From assembly GCF_900187365.1 (NCBI RefSeq), contig NZ_FYDG01000002.1, positions 372,001-436,000 of the forward strand: 64,000 bases of DNA, written 5' to 3'. The translations under genes and the position numbers were made by a program. The stretch is from Rhodoblastus acidophilus (lineage in GTDB: Bacteria > Pseudomonadota > Alphaproteobacteria > Rhizobiales > Beijerinckiaceae). Each line of letters begins with the position of its first letter. The stretch's first letter is position 1. Positions 62,190-64,000 of the stretch are shown here, piece after piece. The notes under the pieces are model-generated. The model saw only the letters and a program-made list of their open reading frames with translations, was not told the origin of the DNA and ran no database searches.

Positions 62190-62334
62190 CACCAAATTAT
62201 GGCTAGAACATAACAAGAACATAACAGCTTGTCAACGCGGGGCATCGCGCGCCACAGACGATTAGGCGGACGACGATGGCTCACCCGTCGGGCTATTGCG
62301 CCGTGAATGGCTACAATGCGTCTAAATTCGGACG

Positions 62335-62442
62335 TTAATATCCGGTGTCGAAGGCCTCTCTCCGGGTCGGAAAGAGCTTCTTGCCGGCGACGCCGGGAAG
62401 GTCCCAAACGAGCCGCAAACCGCCTTCGCCAAGCGCTAGATT
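62335..62442 (-). pseudogene. Possible 3' remnant of a lost gene
   Basis: On the minus strand a 34-codon frame reads through LALGEGGLRLVWDLPGVAG and then KKLFPTRREAFDTGY to a TAA. Codon choice and residue mix look like a real protein C-terminus, but the frame is closed by TGA two codons upstream. It sits between hpt and the toxin gene. The parent family is not recognised; it could be a chance frame. Confidence 0.3.
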
Positions 62443-62449
62443 TCACCCG

Positions 62450-62974
62450 CTAGATCTGATCCAGCGCGCCGATAAACGGCAGCTCCCGGTATTTTCCGGC
62501 GTAATCCATGCCATAGCCGAGCACGAACCGGTCGGGACACTGAAAGCCGACGTAATCGGCGGCGATCTCCACCGCCAGCTTGTTCGGCTTCTCAAGCGCC
62601 ACGGCGATCAGCACGCGGCGGGCGCCCCGGTCGATCAGCACGTTACGCGCATAGGTCAACGTGCGCCCGGATTCCAAAATGTCGTCGATCAGCAGCACGT
62701 CGCGCCCGGTCACATCGGCCTGAATCTCGCGCAACAATTGCACAGTCCCCGACGACGTCGTTCCATTGCCGTAAGAGCCGACCTGAAGGAAATCGACCTC
62801 CGGCTCGACTCCGGCGCGGTAAAGCGCGCGCAAAAGGTCGGCGGCGAAGATGAACGCCCCGGTCATGATGGGAACGGCGAGCAGGCGCTGGGGGACGGCC
62901 TCGGCGATCTCATAGCCCATGGCTTCGACGCGGGCGGCGATCTCGGCCTCGCTGAACAGGATGTCGAGGCTCAT
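62450..62974 (-). CDS. hpt: Hypoxanthine phosphoribosyltransferase
   Basis: A 174-residue type I phosphoribosyltransferase that salvages hypoxanthine/guanine using PRPP. The PRPP loop VLLIDDILESGRTL is at 93-106; the N-terminal LLAVPIMTGAFIFAADL and C-terminal YVGFQCPDRFVLGYGMDY are family hallmarks. Its ATG overlaps the stop of the upstream membrane protein gene by four bases. Confidence 0.95.
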   Translation of the reverse strand: MSLDILFSEAEIAARVEAMGYEIAEAVPQRLLAVPIMTGAFIFAADLLRALYRAGVEPEVDFLQVGSYGNGTTSSGTVQLLREIQADVTGRDVLLIDDILESGRTLTYARNVLIDRGARRVLIAVALEKPNKLAVEIAADYVGFQCPDRFVLGYGMDYAGKYRELPFIGALDQI

Positions 62975-63498
62975 GTCGCGCTCGCCTCCGGCGCGAAGCG
63001 CACCCGCACTTCCGCCCCCTCCTCCGGCGGCGCGGCGAGACGGGCGCGGAAATACGCGTTCTCGCCGGGGTTGAGCCGCGATTTCGGCGGGGCGGCGGTC
63101 CAGAAATAGATTTCGCGGCCCTGCCCGTCCTCGACCGCCAGCCGCATGCGCGGCGGCGTGCGCGGGCTCGCGTCGATATTCTTGATCTGGCCCTGCACCA
63201 GCAGGATCTTGCGCCCGTCCTCCTCGACCAGCTTGGCGGTGACGCCGAGCAGATCCATCTGGCGCAAATTGACCTTCATGCCCAACGCCGCATAGACGGG
63301 CGCGGCCGCCGGCAACAGCTTCACAATCGCCACGCGCCCGGCGATCAGCGCGATCCACGCCGCCACGAGGCCCGCGCCGATGGCCAGCGCGCCGGACCGA
63401 CGTTTTTCGCCCGGCGTCGGGCGCGTGGGCGGCGCACGCCGAGGCGCCGCCGGCGAACGGTCGACATCGACCATGGGCGCAAGCTTTATTGAGGTCAT
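62971..63498 (-). CDS. Single-pass membrane protein with DUF3426-like extracytoplasmic domain
   Basis: A 175-residue protein: a Pro/Arg-rich cytoplasmic N-terminus (1-35), one helix (about 37-56), and a periplasmic beta domain with LLVQGQIKNIDASPRTPPRM (98-117) and RLNPGENAYFRARLAAPPEEG, the pattern of zinc-ribbon-linked DUF3426 proteins without the ribbon. Function unknown. It overlaps hpt and is divergent from ftsE, an arrangement I recall from alphaproteobacterial genomes. Confidence 0.75.
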   Translation of the reverse strand: MTSIKLAPMVDVDRSPAAPRRAPPTRPTPGEKRRSGALAIGAGLVAAWIALIAGRVAIVKLLPAAAPVYAALGMKVNLRQMDLLGVTAKLVEEDGRKILLVQGQIKNIDASPRTPPRMRLAVEDGQGREIYFWTAAPPKSRLNPGENAYFRARLAAPPEEGAEVRVRFAPEASAT

Positions 63499-63619
63499 GG
63501 TCCGTCCGTTCAGAATTTTTGTGGGGAATCCTCCACCGCCATTCCTGTGCTGCTATGGTTAATGGCAGGTTAAGGCGGTGATTCGTTCCGCGCGCTCGGC
63601 GCGACCGTGGAGGAAAGGT

Positions 63620-64000
63620 TTGGTCCGGTTCGAAAATGTCGGCCTTCGCTACGGCATGGGCGCGGAAATCCTGCGCGACCTGACCTTCGACATTGCGCCG
63701 CAATCCTTTCAGTTTCTCACGGGGCCGTCGGGCGCGGGCAAGACCACGCTGCTGCGGCTGATCCTGCTGGCGCTGCGTCCAACGCGCGGTCTGATCAGTT
63801 TGTTCGGCGCGGATTCCGCCACGCTCGACAAAAACGCCCTGATGGCGCTGCGGCGCAAGGTGGGCGTGGTGTTTCAGGACTTTCGCCTGCTCGACCATCT
63901 CACCACCTACCAGAACGTGGCGCTGCCGCTGCGGGTGCAGGGCAAGGACGAGCCGTCCTACCGCGCCGAGGTGCTGGAGCTGCTGGACTGGGTCGGCCTC
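63620..64000 (+). CDS. ftsE: Cell division ATP-binding protein FtsE, partial
   Basis: The first 127 codons; the gene continues past the right edge. Starting at TTG 63620 with GAGGAAAGG just upstream, it reads LVRFENVGLRYGMGAEILRD, Walker A GPSGAGKTT (35-43), and the Q-loop KVGVVFQDFRLLDHLTTYQN, the FtsE hallmark. FtsE with FtsX regulates septal peptidoglycan hydrolases. ftsX is expected just outside the window. Confidence 0.93.
   Translation, partial: MVRFENVGLRYGMGAEILRDLTFDIAPQSFQFLTGPSGAGKTTLLRLILLALRPTRGLISLFGADSATLDKNALMALRRKVGVVFQDFRLLDHLTTYQNVALPLRVQGKDEPSYRAEVLELLDWVGL

Noticed and set aside
62189-62446. 85-codon minus-strand frame between hpt and the toxin gene
   Set aside because: Arg-rich composition, no clear ribosome site, and overlap with the toxin start; a different frame in the same stretch looks more protein-like.
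60756-62449. Looked for flanking direct repeats, integrase or transposase genes marking insertion of the toxin island
   Set aside because: No convincing flanking repeat, tRNA or recombinase is visible, so horizontal transfer rests on base composition alone.

Overview
The window is high-GC (visibly about two-thirds G+C in coding regions) with the gene content of an alphaproteobacterium, most likely a member of the Hyphomicrobiales/Rhizobiales. Evidence for this is a cbb3 oxidase with FixK/FNR-type boxes, a CcoA copper importer, an Irr-type iron control element, a Tad/Flp pilus locus with Cpa-type gene content, and the ffh-rpsP-rimM-trmD translation block. I cannot name a genus from sequence alone. 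No rRNA, tRNA, CRISPR array or insertion sequence was found.

Layout. (1) 1-11048, all minus strand: ccoNOQP encodes the cbb3 cytochrome oxidase. It is followed by ccoGHIS for its assembly, an MFS protein carrying the exact copper-motif spacing of CcoA, thiD, and a MetX-like alpha/beta hydrolase that runs off the left edge. FixK/FNR-type palindromes precede both ccoN and ccoG. (2) 11383-16295, plus: a branched-chain amino-acid-type (HAAT) ABC transporter, livG-livF-livK-livH-livM, with a three-hairpin leader and a pair of GC-rich inverted repeats inside the operon. (3) 16546-20518: a methyl-accepting chemotaxis protein, then an NlpC/P60 peptidase and an M17 leucyl aminopeptidase on the minus strand. 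(4) 20598-33383: a complete-looking Tad pilus locus. It holds tadD, tadC, tadB, tadA, cpaE, cpaD, cpaC, cpaB, the prepilin peptidase cpaA, two flp pilins, a secreted stand-alone pilus N-domain protein and two TadE/F pseudopilins. (5) 33561-43918: DUF6894, apaG, argE, an AttEFGH-like ABC/lipocalin module, an acyltransferase, a methyltransferase, an acyl-CoA synthetase and a MAPEG protein. (6) 43926-47582, minus: a sodium-pump type biotin-dependent acyl-CoA decarboxylase, including a 54-residue membrane protein. (7) 47985-52440, plus: ffh, rpsP, rimM, trmD and a glycosyltransferase where rplS is often found. (8) 52442-54944, minus: FtrA, FtrB and FtrD ferrous-iron proteins without the FTR1 permease, behind a good Irr box. 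(9) 55076-60552: a Bax-inhibitor-1 protein, a YbbP/YbbA ABC module head to head with tesA, and thpR. (10) 60756-62189, minus: an AT-richer island with a polymorphic-toxin-like protein (C-terminus of the Ntox37 type) and its presumed immunity protein. (11) 62335-64000: a possible gene remnant, hpt, a single-pass membrane protein, and the start of ftsE.

The strongest observations for follow-up are: the CcoA-type copper importer inside the oxidase-assembly operon, which is followed without a break by thiD and metX-like genes; the decarboxylase with an extra small membrane subunit; the Ftr iron system lacking its permease but preceded by an Irr box; the toxin/immunity island; and several perfect palindromes upstream of pilus genes. 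Functional assignments come from motif recognition in translated sequence; no database search was run.
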